From Haemonchus contortus (lineage: Eukaryota; Nematoda; Chromadorea; Rhabditida; Trichostrongylidae): a DNA stretch of 64,000 nucleotides. Below the pieces are notes generated by a model, which saw nothing but the letters and a program-made list of their open reading frames with translations, was not told the DNA's origin and searched no databases. The stretch is from contig LS997562.1 of assembly GCA_000469685.2 (NCBI GenBank), positions 9,252,007 through 9,316,006 on the forward strand, given 5' to 3'. Made by a program: the position numbers and the translations under genes. This document shows, in pieces, positions 36,953 to 48,988 of this stretch; the first letter of the stretch is position 1; every line of letters starts with the position of its first letter.

Positions 36953-37260
36953 TTAAGCCAAAATATGGAAGGTAAGTTCCAAAGATTTTTGGCGTTGATC
37001 AGTCGGGTCTATGGTATGCGCCCCGCACTCTACTTCCATTTGGGACCGTAAGTCGTTGAATGCTTCTACAGTGCTTTGAGAGGAGTAGCCGATGTACAAG
37101 TGTTTTTGCCCATATGATTCCAGCATCAAATAATCGACCTCAGATGATTCAAAGGCATGGTTGGTCAGACGGGATTCCAACCCCCGACCACTTGAGACTA
37201 CCTCATACCGGTCCTATAGTTGAGCATTTCGATGGTCTTGATAGGGTAGGGTGTTGATTG
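36953..37260 (-). repeat. Interspersed repeat with core TTGTACATCGGCT
   Basis: On minus it contains CACTTGTACATCGGCT, followed after about 50-60 nt by GAAGTAGAGTGCGG-GCGCA and GATCAACGCC. Related copies are near 45155-45320, 45455-45600, 47040-47190 (minus) and 50600-50730 (plus). Confidence 0.6.
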
Positions 37261-37396
37261 ATAGGTTTCGAGGGTCAGAATAGTTTCATGATCGTTTCGT
37301 GTGAGCCTGTTTCGCCGCGGTACAAGAGGAAATCGCTAAATTATGGCTCAGCATCTGAACACGACCGTTAAACTGACCGCAGAACGAAATGGACGT

Positions 37397-37591
37397 TCAT
37401 TTCTCATCCATTACCTTCTTTATCCTGTACATTTTTTCTTCGCCCAAGAAAGTTTCTCGGAATAGTTTCAGAAGAACTGTGACAAATGATGGCATCATGG
37501 GGAACACATGTGGGGTAAGTAGAACACCACATAGGTCAAACACGTCTTTAGTATACCGGTTCTCGTGAGAGGAAAAAACTCGCTTTTGCAT
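37397..37591 (-). CDS. Possible orphan exon or gene remnant, 64 codons
   Basis: An open frame ending in TGA with balanced composition (FPMMPSFVTVLLKLFRETFL, then a basic end). The hydrophobic segment followed by charged EEKMYRIKKV resembles a membrane-proximal segment, but I cannot assign a family. Isolated, with no confirmed neighbouring exon. Confidence 0.25.
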   Translation of the reverse strand: MQKRVFSSHENRYTKDVFDLCGVLLTPHVFPMMPSFVTVLLKLFRETFLGEEKMYRIKKVMDEK

Positions 37592-38653
37592 TTGCTAGCC
37601 ATTGCAAGTCAAACAGGGGGTAGGTTGGAAATGAATTTGCTGTCGCTGCTGTTGAAAAAGAGCTTCGAGTGCTGGAGCATTTCAGAATGGGAATAATCGA
37701 GGCCACTGAGTGCTTCCTTTTTCAGCTCTTCCTTATTCAAGAGGGAAGCCTGTTAGGAGCGTACTTCCCCTCTTACATGCTCGTGCCCAATCTGGAACTG
37801 ACATTCAAATATCACGGCCTCGATCCGTGATCAACAGAACATCCCCATTTGTAGGTAGATTTGCGCTGAATTAAGGCAAAGGGATGGGACTAGAGAAACT
37901 GGATTGCGTGCATGACCTTGCGAAGCCGTTCAAGTACTTTGTTACACAATGAAAAGGTTGTTGCATAGGTTCGTCAATAGGTACGAATTAATAAATTTGG
38001 TGTCGGGAAAGTACCGTTGGTGAAAAGTACGAGAAAATTTGCAAAAATACCGAAGTTCATTTCAACGATCGGAAGAGCCTATGACGTCAAAGGAAGTGTT
38101 GTGGGAGATTTCAGTCGCGACCGCCAATACGCCTCAACCATGAACGGGAGTCAGCTGATGGTGTTTACAACAAATGGACTCTTTTTTGAATAAAATAAGC
38201 ATCAGCGACCTTGACTACGTTCTTTCTTAGAAGTATTGAGCGATAGTGAGATTCAGTACCGAAGGCTACTGCACGATGTTGCCTGCTCGAAAGTCATAGA
38301 TACGTACACATAAAGAATCTTCATGATCCTTCCCATCCCAACCTGTGCTTCAAAACAAATACCACGAATTTTTGTAAGACTGCCACAGAACGACCAATCC
38401 GTACAATGATGAAGAATTTGAAGAATAAGTCTAAGCTGATCTCATTGAGTCACTGATATTGCTTCCTGAACATCTCTGATCTCTTTTCTGTTCTTACGTT
38501 TTTATTAATCTTTGTACGAATATCCGAAAGTTGAAACGTTGAAAAGCTTCCTCGAGATGAATAACAGAAAGCACTCCTCCCGAAGGCACAGTTAACGATA
38601 GGTTTTCGAAGTTTCCCGCTGCAACGGATTCGTGCCACTCCTAACCAGAGAGA

Positions 38654-38671
38654 GGGGGGGGGGGGGGGGGG
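38654..38671. repeat. Poly-G tract, 18 nt
   Basis: Uninterrupted G run on plus. Similar tracts at 20033-20046 and 56175-56186. Confidence 0.9.
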
Positions 38672-38889
38672 AGCACCGTGGGTTGTTGTCTGTTTGAAAA
38701 AATGGCCTAGATAGGGCTCAAGAAGTTCGCAGATAGTGGCTTCATCGAAGTGTATTCTGAAGGGCGTTGTAGGGGCTGCACCATCCATGATAGAGCGTAA
38801 ATGTTGAAAATCCATGTAGCTGATCTCTTCCTCTGGGCCTATTTAATGACTTTGCTTAAAGGCATACCTTAGGCGTAGTGGTGTTTAAT

Positions 38890-39245
38890 AAAATCATTGG
38901 ATAACAGCAAAAAATAGCAAAATGAAGGACGCAGTAGCACAAAATTTCATTTGTATACACTCCTGATTAATGACAATAGCGAAAAGTTCTTTCTGCCATT
39001 TTTTGCTTACTGTAACAAATGCATACGACTGAGATCTCGTCCAAAGATCCTCCCATTCTACTTCCGTCAGAGGCATTTCGTGAAACGCCACATTTTCATT
39101 ATTCTTAAAAAGTTTTATATTTTACAAAATCTGCGGATTTATCGCCTTCTTTGCCACCCATGCATTTTTGGTCCTAACAATCCCCTTTCTTTTAACTAGA
39201 AAGGGTACCTCAAACTTGTCGTGAAATCTGATTCTAAGTTCACAG
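38890..39245 (-). repeat. Copy of a 500-bp repeat family with coding remnant
   Basis: On minus it encodes a stretch containing EMPLTEVEWEDLW, comparable to MTEITWKGYSDEI in the copy at 54590-55020. It ends on plus near a TTGTCGTGAAAT word related to the family terminus. Confidence 0.45.
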
Positions 39246-40184
39246 TTATACTCCAAGAAGTCAGGCAGTTTAGCTTATTAGTTTTTTTGAATCCATTTTG
39301 CTGAAAAAATAATTTTATTCAACCTTACCAGTGGGTATAAAGGCAAAAATGTCCACAAGGTGTAAGAAGAACACGGTTGAATGTTGTATAACCCACTATG
39401 GCTATGAGGATGAAGCAGGATACTTGAGATCATACGATATTCTTTGTTATTACAGTTTTTACCCCCTAGACATTCCCCACACGGAAAACGATTGAATTTC
39501 TAGGTGAAATGTGGAAACGAAGTTGTCCATGATTGCCCTGTCTACTACTGCATAATATTTTGCCAGAATCTTGGAATTTACATTTGTTCCTAAAAAGTTT
39601 GCTCAGAATTTCTTTCCACTTCGTTTCTTCATTCCAATTTACTTTTTTCGCTATTAAATGAGGTCTTCTACGGCCACTCATTCATTGCTTGATTTCAAGG
39701 TTGTGTCCATATATCATTTTTTTTGGACGATTTTTAAATTCAAGTCGTTCAATGTCATCAATTGCAGATCGGAAGGACCGGGAGGCAAAAAATGCCTGAC
39801 AAGTAACTACTGTAAGAATTTTATAACACCAATCCATCAAATCACTTACAGAACTATAATTTACCTGCCCATCCAGAATGTATTCACCCACCCAAAGTGT
39901 TGTAAACTGATGAATTGTTATCGCTGTGACTACAGTACTGTTAGAGAGCAGTACCCACGGAACACTCCCATATGAGCCATATGAGACAAAGGCTGATTTC
40001 ATCCACAGAACTGCTATAGATTCCCATTTTCTGGGATTGTCCACCTACGTAAGGGTCCGTAAGGAGTGGGGGTAGGAAGTGAGTAGTGAATTTCCCTTCA
40101 ATCTGAAAGGGATAGATAATCGGTCCAATCGGAATTCTTGTGTAATAGTTCAGACCTAGCAAAAAAGATGGAACTATTGAGGTG
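39246..40184. other. Region with a long minus open frame of unclear nature
   Basis: Minus frame 39682-40044 (120 codons) has hydrophobic stretches (for example VLLSNSTVVTAITIHQFTTL) and a charged end, and could be a multi-pass membrane protein exon or a repeat remnant. The adjoining minus frame near 39941-40162 looks like an interspersed repeat. No gene model is proposed. Confidence 0.3.
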
Positions 40185-40263
40185 AAACTATAGCCATTTG
40201 GTCCGAACCAAGGGACTCACAGCTGAGTTGTGAGTCATTTGGTTGGGACTATGTTGTTATAGT
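40185..40263. repeat. Imperfect hairpin, about 79 nt
   Basis: AACCAAGGGACTCACA pairs with TGTGAGTCATTTGGTT with two mismatches, and ACTATA/TATAGT pair at the base of the stem. A fold-back element or structured RNA. Confidence 0.55.
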
Positions 40264-40319
40264 ACCACTATTAGCTCAAAGACAGTTCACAATAAAGATG
40301 GTTTCTGAGATTCCCCAAA

Positions 40320-40805
40320 AGGAAAATTCGAGGCTCCCTTGTATACCATATCTGACGCTAATAGGTCGGAAAACAACCTGGTCAGAGCGTTATAAAAGCT
40401 CAGAAATGAAGCCATGATTGCCCTCGGACGCGTTTCACCGTCACTGTAGAGGCTGCACCATCTCGAGGGGTTTCTATATTAGAAGTACAAACAACTTGTC
40501 ATGACCCTAGCGACAATCAAAGGCAGTTCTACACAGTTATGGTCTGATGTAGTCAGCTCCTTGCGCAATTGCAACAAGTGAAATATCGTCCGAATACCCC
40601 TTCCATACAATTCATCGTTTCATTCCGTCACGGGAATCTCGTCCAATCACTATTTTCCCTTTTTTAAGAATCCATATTTTTTTCGAAATTGGCAAAGTTA
40701 CTTGATTCTTTAACTACCCATTAACTACTCTAAACCTGAACTACCGCTTTCCGAATAAAAAGGGGCACCTCAAAATTATCGTGAACTTTGCCGTCAGTTA
40801 ATCAG
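40320..40805 (+). repeat. Copy of a 500-bp repeat family
   Basis: The reverse complement of 54590-55020 aligns here through shared words GGCAGTTCT, TTGCGCAATTGCAACAA, TCGTCCGAATACC, ATCTCGTCCAA and a TTATCGTGAACT terminus at about 40778. Together with 38890-39245 there are at least three copies. Confidence 0.65.
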
Positions 40806-43465
40806 CTCTCTCAGAGGCAGAGCTCACAATAATTTTGAAATACCCAATTCAAGTGGAATATAAGGGAGGAAAGGAGGGGGGTTATAGTGCAGAATGATGC
40901 AAAACTGGTGGAGAGTGCGTGAAAGGGTTGTACGAGTTTATGGCATGGCATGGATGTGATATTCAGACGAGCTGGCAGTTGTGTGTTATTGCGTAGAACT
41001 TGCTACAGTAAGCCAAGAATGTTAACAATTGTTTTTCATTGTCGCCCCGGAATTTTGAACATGTGCGCTTCATTATTAGAGCAACCTCAATGAGTCCGCC
41101 ATAACACAGCCACCTCTGGGTGTATACAGGCGATATTACGCCAATTCGGGTGCACAGGTTTCTCTTAGTTACGGATTTTGGAAGTTAGAAAATGATTTTA
41201 ATATAGCGTGAAATGTGCCCCGGGTAATTTAGAAAAGTTTAAGCGCGAATCCGTTTCTGTTGAGCCAAGATAACACAGCATGTTTACGTCAATTTTCATC
41301 ATGGCTTGGCACCTTTTTCACTCCTTGGGCTATTAATAATCTAATACAATTTAAAAAATTAATTTCGTCTCCCTAATACAAGGAATAAATTTAAGAGAAG
41401 AAACGCTCGACCCCCTAAGAGCTCCTTTTTCCGCTTGAGCAATTCATCCGACTTCCGCTTGAAATCATAGCGGTCTATGAGTGCGAACGTGGCCTATGCA
41501 ACGTTTCGGAGAGCTCAAGTCTCTTTCGCCAATTTTATCTTATCGGACCGTTTAGCACTAATCACTAGAGGAAACTTCGGTCAATTCGGGTGAGATTAGG
41601 TCCCGGCACGTGTATGGCAACAGAGAAAGCTGTCACCTCTCGTCCTCAACACCGCGTGAATCGAATTGATCGCGACATCAGTTCATGATTAAACAATCAC
41701 TTTACGACTTATAATGTTACCGATACGATTCTATAGGTTGTCAAAGAGGAAAAGGGCGACTTGAGATGCCAAGAATTCCAGACAATGCAAATTCTCAAGA
41801 AAGATGCCTCAAGATGAGTAAAAAACTCCAGACCCTCATACGTTGAACCCGCTACCATTTAATCTGGACGATTTTTTTATACCAAAGTATTTCATAACTG
41901 GACGAGATCTCAACAGTTTGAACTATCGAACCTTGTACTTCTTCGAGGAATGTCTATCCTTGTCATCTAGTTATAGTAGTCTTCAATTTCCGCAATTTTG
42001 CCAGCCAATGAGCGTTTGTGAGTCTAAGGTACGTCGGTGGGCAAGCTCGATGTACAAACTCAAGTGGGAATTCAACGAGTAGAAAGCCGAGGTAAAAATA
42101 GCAAGCGGCTTTAGTGGTTGCAAACCATTTCCATTAACCTACTTGTAGAGAAGAAGGGCCGAATTTGCGATTGGATTTGTAGAGGAGAAGGGCCGAATTA
42201 GCGAACGGCTGAAAGCAGCCGTATTGAGTAAAGATTTGATAAACTTCATAACTGGATTTTTTGAGTTCGAGCCGAAGCTATTAAACTACGAACGTACTGC
42301 GTCTAACTATCATCGTGGTTTGATGCATTGTCATGGAATCCGAACCTAACATTATTCCTCCACTGCGCAAAGAGGTTCCTCCACTACGCAAAGAGGTAAC
42401 TCCTTTTTCAACACGGTATAATATGACAGTTCTATACCAAGTCAAACGGGAGCTATTATGATATGATATGATCACTTTTAAAAAATGGATAGTCGGGTGA
42501 CATGGTTACCGTTTAATAGAGTAGTGGTCAGAGGCGCTGCTTCTGCTAATTAGCCAGTGAAGGATCGGTCCCGTACTGCTCGCAACGAATCATTCAACAA
42601 GGAAGACTACTCCACACCGATCTATAAGAACTGTACACACTTTGAAGGATTGTATATAGCCAGAAGTAGGGCTGTGGGTACGATGGTCATTTGCTCTTTC
42701 GCCCTCTGTGAGATGGAACCCCGTTCAAGCCGAACAAGCCCAGAATCTTTTCAGATACAATTGAGTAACAGTCGCTTTGAGTGGGAGAATAGGAACCTCG
42801 ACTTGTATCTCGCATGGGGTACCACTTGCTGCATAGATCGACTATGCGATCAAGTAGCAACGCTACTGGAATGGAATTCAGATGCGTGGCGCAAACCAAC
42901 GGGCGAATACCGAGCAAACCTTTACAAATTCCCTCTTTTTCAGGTCGCTATCGAATGCATGGCGTTTCCTTTCATAATTCGCCGATGTCAACTGATTTGT
43001 CATTAATATTTATCACCTAAGAGGGGAAGGAAAAAGAAATTCCATTTGTCAAAGGCGTTGTCATTCATGTAATGAAACCACTTTCTGTACCTAGGAGACA
43101 TCTATTTCCGTCCCGCCGTGCTGATGGACTTTTTTGGTAATTTTGATCGAATCGAATTAGTTTGTTTTTTTCTGTCTCGAACGCTCAGGTTTCACTTTCC
43201 CAGAACTGGTTCCAAGAAAACTCCGTCATTGGCAGAAAAATGCCGAATGACTTTATCTCCACGTCGGTTCCACTCAATAACCGCAATTAATTCTGTAATT
43301 GTAATGTCTACGTACAGAAACGACTAACGGGAACGGCTCGAGCACCGTCTTTAACTCGTTTGGGTGAAATTTCTCTTCTGGTGATCTAACAATATGTGAA
43401 ACAACACTATTTGAGCTCTGAAAGCTTTATGCGGATGCACGTAAAACGTTGTCGTCGTCGTTGGC
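40806..43465. other. Intergenic region, no supported gene
   Basis: Several plus frames (41843-42082, 42557-43006) lack family resemblance. A tRNA-like stretch near 42523-42570 (GAGTAGTGGTCAGAGGCGCT then GGATCGGTCCCG) looks SINE-derived. Twin 14-nt words (AAGAAGGGCCGAAT, AGAAGGGCCGAATT) near 42153 and 42186 mark a short local duplication. Confidence 0.35.
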
Positions 43466-44484
43466 TTAAGCCTTCTTCTTCTTTGCACTGCGACTGCGGC
43501 GTGGGCATGGGCAGTATGTGGAGTCCTTGCCAGGAGCTCCAGGTAAGCCATTGGCTCCAGGATGACCGTCGTTTCCACGGGTTCCTGGCATGCCATTCTG
43601 GCCTGGAGGACCAGTTGGTCCCTGCATACCGGGAGCACCAGGGTTGCCAGCAGCACCTGGTTTTCCGGGCTCTCCTCGGGGCCCCGGATGTCCTGGCATA
43701 CCCTGGCCACCAGTGCCTTTTCGTCCATCCTGGCCAGGTGGTCCAGGTCTGCCGTCCATTCCTGGATGACCGGGCTGACCTTGTTCTCCCATTTCTCCTG
43801 GAGGACCGGCTTGACCGTTCTCTCCACGAGGTCCTGGGGTTCCTGGTCTGCCATCCATTCCAGGCTGTCCCATAGCTCCATCGGGTCCTGGTGGTCCTGG
43901 AGGTCCAGGTGGGCAACGAATGCATGAACGGTCTGGAGCAGGGCAGTGAATAGGAGCATAGATGGTCATGTCGTCCCGACCTGGTGGGCCAGGAGGACCA
44001 GGGTTACCTGGAAAAAAGCTCCATAACACGATCACTCGTGGGGATGATATGTCGGAAGGGCTTACCAGGTTGTCCAGGCTGGCCAGGTGGGCCAGGTGGT
44101 CCAGGTGGGCAAGTGATTCTGGGAACCTCGCAAACACACCATGGCGGTAGACCCTGCCTCTTCGAACGGAAGATCGAGTTGAATGGATTCTGGCGTGGTC
44201 TCGATGGTGGAGTGACGGCGATTTGCACGTCCATCATCTCTACCCAAGCTGAATCGGTCTGCACACGGAATGTGGCCACTGCGTCCAGGACCTGAACATA
44301 TGCAGCGGATCCTGATCAATCCTGGGAGTTCTTCTGGATGATTTGGAATGAAAAACGAAAAGCCTACCAAATCATGAACTTGGGTGATCTCATCGTATAA
44401 TGACGAGATGACTAGGAGACATACGGCCGTGGCCAATATCGAGCAGACAGTGGCAAAGCCGATGACATGCTTTTCCACCAACAT
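43466..44484 (-). CDS. Cuticle collagen, paralogue 2 (294 aa)
   Basis: Exons on minus: 44368-44484, 44066-44291 and 43466-44007 (885 nt). Same architecture as the collagen at 34698-35714: N-terminal membrane anchor (about residues 8-27, more Cys- and Thr-rich here), an RSKR kexin site, WCVC cluster, first Gly-X-Y block, [11 protein letters not shown] interruption, long Gly-X-Y domain, YCPCPRR and a Lys/Ala tail. Exon 2 is exactly as long as in paralogue 1. Divergence is concentrated in exon 1 and in the long triple-helix block. Both genes point the same way and lie about 8 kb apart, so a tandem duplication later filled with repeats is the simplest history. Confidence 0.93.
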
Positions 44485-44529
44485 CGCGCCCTACACGAAT
44501 GCTGCACATTCAGCTAGTCGGCGGCGATC

Positions 44530-44537
44530 TTTTATAG
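44530..44537 (-). promoter_or_regulatory. TATA box of collagen paralogue 2
   Basis: TATAAAAG on minus, about 46 bp before the start codon. A GATA-type word (TTGATAAG on minus) lies about 40 bp further upstream, as is common for hypodermal genes. Confidence 0.75.
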
Positions 44538-44584
44538 GTGGCGTCCCGATCATTGAGTAAGACCGTTTCGCTTACGTCTTATCA

Positions 44585-46479
44585 ACGTTTTGGGAACGTA
44601 TCGGCTCTTGATTTCTAGCCCTATAGGGAAAAACCTTCGACTCCCCACATTATGCATGTTATCTAGGGAGGAATTCGGCTCACTAGCCATCATGATTAGT
44701 ACAGAAGATGGTGATAGATAGTGAGTGGCTGCAAGAGAGCTGTCTAGAGTGAAAAGAAAAAAACGTTTAGAAAAAGACGTTCTGAGTAAGAGTGGAACCT
44801 ATGTGGTGTAAATCGGGTTGGGCACGATGTTGATGAGCACTTTCTCTCTCGCTCTCATCACTATCCATTTCGGCTCCACTATCAATCATCTACGAAATCA
44901 CAACACAGCAACTGCCAATATCAGCTGATGACCAGGAGATGCTCAAGTAGCTCAAATGGGTTTTCCTTCCAAATCGGATAAAACATATCTTCTGTTCCCC
45001 ATAGATGAATGGTGGTACTGGAACTGATCCATGGGTGGTACTGGGAACTTGCCCTACTAATCAAGACCACCCAAGATGGCATCAATTGCGTTTGGGAGAT
45101 CAAATCTCTTAGCGATATTTAGAAAGCCGAGTAAGTCTCCCATCTTCTCGGAATTGGGTATACAATACTATACTCATCTGAGAAGGTAGAAACACCGGCT
45201 TTTACGTCGGCTGACCATCCAATACTACTGTAGAGGTCTGATCTGCAAATGCCACCACAGTTAAGAGTGGAAGCTGAGGCGAGGTCGCATCGAAGACGAT
45301 AATAAACGAGGTCCATTTCAATAGAATTCCAGTATCTCTCTCCTTTCGGTAATCTCCGAGAACGAGTTCGCAGCAGGTATACTCAGAAGGAGAGAAGACG
45401 CTTTTTTGGTTCGCAAGTCAAGGCTTGAAGATGGTCCTTTCCTTTCCAAATAACGGCTCTCCTCTGATAGGGTGAAACAACGGCTTCTACACCGGCTGAC
45501 CATTCAATCCTCAAACACCACCACAATTCTGAGCGAAAGTTGAGGCTAGGGCGCATCCCAGGACGAGGCTAATCAAGGTCAATGTCAATCAACTTCCAAT
45601 AACTCCAGAAATACCTCTCTCTTCGGTAATCTTCTGAAATGCGATAGCGTGAGGTACAATCAAAGGAATATAGGGTGCTCAATTCGTACCCACAAGATCC
45701 AAGAAGTGTCTCTTGGAGACGGTCCTTTTCTTCCCGAATGACGACTCCTCATCTTCTGCGTTTCCTTCCTATCCCTTGTTTCCTTCTTCTTCTCTTCCTG
45801 CGGTCCGTAAGGGCCTTTCAGGTTTGTTCGACCTCGAATAGATTTGTCGGACTTTTTTTTGCTATCACTTCCATGAATTTCCAAAACCCGAAAATTTATT
45901 TACATTGGGTAAGCAATAATACAAGACATTGTCATTTCAATGTCCCGCCGAATTACATCGGAACCAATTTTTCTCAAAACTCAAGCCATCTCGAACCAAA
46001 TGGGCAAGTAAGATTTACTTCGAACTTAGGCAATATCTACTCATTAAAAGGTAAAAATGTCAAAATCTGGTGATTAAGGTAAGGGGTAAAACAACAGGTA
46101 CCCGCGCTGGGTCTGCCAGATCCCGGAATACGCCACGTTTCTAGATTACATTCCAAATCATGCAGTCTGTTGGATTAACAACTGCGTAGGAGTTCACAAA
46201 CTGATTGAATTTTCAAGAAGAATCCCATCTTGGTGATTTACATTTGGGTCACACCTCAGTCTATGTCTTTTTCTTCATTAGGATTATGATAATGAAGAAA
46301 TGAATTATGACTGACCGTCGAGAAAGTACACCTCAAAGTTTACTTTACTACTCAAAAAACACACACAAAACCAGTCGATAATGTAGCCTCGTCCTTACCT
46401 ACTCACATTCTCAACATTAAACGAGTTTTTCGATGTCTCGACAGTCATAACCTTCGAATTCGACCTTTACACGACTTAA
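44585..46479. other. Repeat-derived intergenic region
   Basis: Contains two degraded copies (about 45155-45320 and 45455-45600) of the TTGTACATCGGCT-type repeat, arranged in tandem with similar flanks (CTCTC-TTCGGTAATCT-CGA). No gene supported. Confidence 0.45.
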
Positions 46480-46484
46480 AGGTC

Positions 46485-46970
46485 TAGGAAAAGGAACAAT
46501 TCACGTTTGAAACGATTTCTGAAATTCCTCTTTAGGGTGAAATTGTGATCTCCAAGGATAGTCTAAGGAACGCTGTCGAGCCGAAAACGGCCAAGATAGG
46601 GCGTAATAGGGGACCTCAAAACCGGCCTGGCCGACGTACGCACCCAAGCGGACGAGTTCTTGAGTGTTGGAAAAGCTGTCGAAGCTGCACCGTTCGCACC
46701 AGGACCTACACCTTGCACGCAGGGAGCCCACTGTATCCAGCTGTATGCAATGGCACACACATTTGGACAGCTCGTCCAAATAGCCCGCCCTTCCATGCAA
46801 CTTCTGCCGTCACGTTCTCGTCCATTCCCCTCCCTTCACTTCTTTTCATTTTTGAAGCCTCATCGAATAGCCTATTTTTGCGTTTTCTTCGCCACTTTTA
46901 CACTGTTCCTGACTATCGCTTCCGTCTTTGGCTTCTAGTAATACAAAATTATCGTGAACTAGACCTCCAA
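46485..46970 (+). mobile_element. MITE copy with AAGG-ACA-TTCACG termini
   Basis: A left end GGAACAATTCACG (about 46493) and right end AAATTATCGTGAACTAG (about 46946) are inverted. The interior shares GCACCAGGACC and AGCTCGTCCAAA words with the clearer copy at 50899-51478. Confidence 0.6.
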
Positions 46971-48308
46971 TTTTCTTTCAATGCCAAAAGCAAGATTATG
47001 ATGAAGGATAGAACCTTTCGCGTTTACCAACCCCATTCTTAGGATACACAATTGCATTGCATTCGACTCCCGTTCAGGATCGTAGTAGCGGTTTGATGCG
47101 TGGTAGGCCCACACTATGCCTTGCGGTGGCCAGCCGATATACAAGTCAGTGCTTTCTTCTTCCGGTACCAAATGCCCAACCCCGGAGGATTAAAGGTTCG
47201 GATGGCCTGTGTGAACATTGATCCGGTGTTCCATCTTAGGACCATGCGTGTATGACGTTTGGATTTTCCTACTTAACCACCTCCGCTTGTGTGAGCACTA
47301 CATTTGCAGAATTGGTGCTCCAATGTGAACTGCAATACATGGTGCAGCTCCTACAAGACCAGTAAACACGTCCGTTTGTGGGTACTGGGCGGTAGTGGAC
47401 GTATGAGCTGGTTTTTAAGCCCTTGTAGCGAGAGATTGAATTATCCTGGATAAATATCAAGCAGGGATTCGATCCCAGGGTCATGCCTTTATGATAGTGC
47501 GCCACTTGCCACTACATCACTCTTCGATGAAAAATAAGTGCAATCAAATACCGTTAAGGCCAATTTCTCCCTAACGGATCTCTCATTTCGTAGTCTACAA
47601 TTCAACTTAGAGCATTACAAGTTAAAAAGTGGAACGGCTCTGTTTTTTTGATCAAACTCAGAGGCCTTCCAAACAAATCTGAATTGACGTGAACGTTTCT
47701 AATTTCAGTTAAAAAATTATTCAAAACGAAAACGTCATCAGTCAAGGACTATCCAACAGAACCGCTAATATAATTGGGTGCCATTTTTCCCCAGATGAAA
47801 TTGCTGTACTTGAGGAGCTGACTTCTTCTGGTATATCGGAACTAATTAAAGGGTGGAACAGATGAACGCCCTCATGAAATTCTTGATATGGGAATGTCCT
47901 AAAAACTGGAACTAACTTAGGAGGAATCTTCTTATCACAGACAATTTCCATATAAGGCACTTTTTATCTCTTCATTCTAGCCACCAATTCATCTTCGTCC
48001 AAAATGACATGCAAGATGAGCTTTGTTAGTTGTGGAAAACGGATGAAAAACCATAACGGAACAATCGGATTGCAACTGCCGCCCTGTCATTTGTGGTAAA
48101 GTCGTTTTACAGAGCTGTTTTACAATTTTGCAAGAAATTGAACGCCAAATAAATCGAACTCATGGAACCCTTTGGTGCCGGAATAAGGCCCCATTCTCTG
48201 TTGTTAAACACCATCTGATATAGACATTCGGGCAACAATGGTGATTATTGGAGCTGCAGCAGCAAGGAATTCGCAACAATATGATGGAGAGACTGGAGGA
48301 AGGGAGAG
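46971..48308. other. Intergenic repeats and one short minus frame
   Basis: 47040-47190 (minus) is a good copy of the TTGTACATCGGCT-type repeat. 47280-47510 resembles a SINE-like unit (GGGATTCGATCCCAGGG near 47464). Minus frame 47742-47960 (72 codons, containing FRTFPYQEFHEGVHLFHPL) has ordinary composition but no family or splice support. Confidence 0.4.
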
Positions 48309-48562
48309 GAGACGGGCAGTAAGAACGGTTTTCTGTAATCGATCCGCCGCACGCGGCTGTCGCGGCCCATTTGCCTCGTTATAGCAGTTCTAGCCTTCTT
48401 CATACAGCTCAATCGCTATGCGATTATTACTTTTGGCATCATCCTACTGATAGTTACTTTGTTCCTGTATTTCTTACTTGCTGCTGCACAATGCTACATT
48501 CCTTCGCGCGCGACGTCTCTCTTGCCGTGACGCGGCAATTTCGTTCCTACAGCACCACACCC
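48309..48562 (+). mobile_element. MITE-like repeat, copy 3 of 3
   Basis: Inverted orientation relative to 8507-8760 and 20726-20981, bounded by GACGGGCAGTAAGAACGG and GTTCCTACAGCACCACACCC. On plus it encodes the conserved SRPICLVI-x-VLAFFIQLNRYA block and continues through a Leu/Phe-rich segment. Confidence 0.75.
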
Positions 48563-48988
48563 GGAAGGGAGGGAAGGAGAAATCAGACCGATTACGATGT
48601 GGAACCTTTACTATCCAACTGAATATAAACGTGCACCACCATCTTCAACCAGGTGCAGTAGCTCTAGCGATCCCCCTATGCAGGGTTAAGATCACCCAAT
48701 GATAGTACAGGGAGTGGTTTGAGCTGACCAGTCTTTTCGAGAAGTGCCAAAAATCCTTGCTCTAACTGGATTCGTAGGGCACTTGGACAAATGGTTGGAG
48801 CTGCTAGCCTTTCGGAAAAGATAAAATGTTCCACTGAACTGAACAGGGATAGTTCTCCTGAACTCTCATGATGTAGTGGTCTCCTCACCACAGAACTAAC
48901 ACTTATTTAGAATGGACATGACTTTCAGCAGGTTCGTTCAGCCTTTCTACCTACCCCTTCTTAAATGGGATCCCTATGCTAAGTCATA

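Larger units (their letters stand above)
35778..38653. other. Intergenic region with repeats
   Basis: Apart from the repeat at 36953-37260 and the possible exon at 37397-37591, no coding sequence is supported. GAATTCACAAATTTGGTGTC-like words at 36540 and 37985 show that parts of this region are duplicated. Confidence 0.4.

Noticed and set aside
42557..43006. 149-codon plus frame
   Set aside because: Begins in a SINE-like tRNA-derived stretch and has no homology or splice support.
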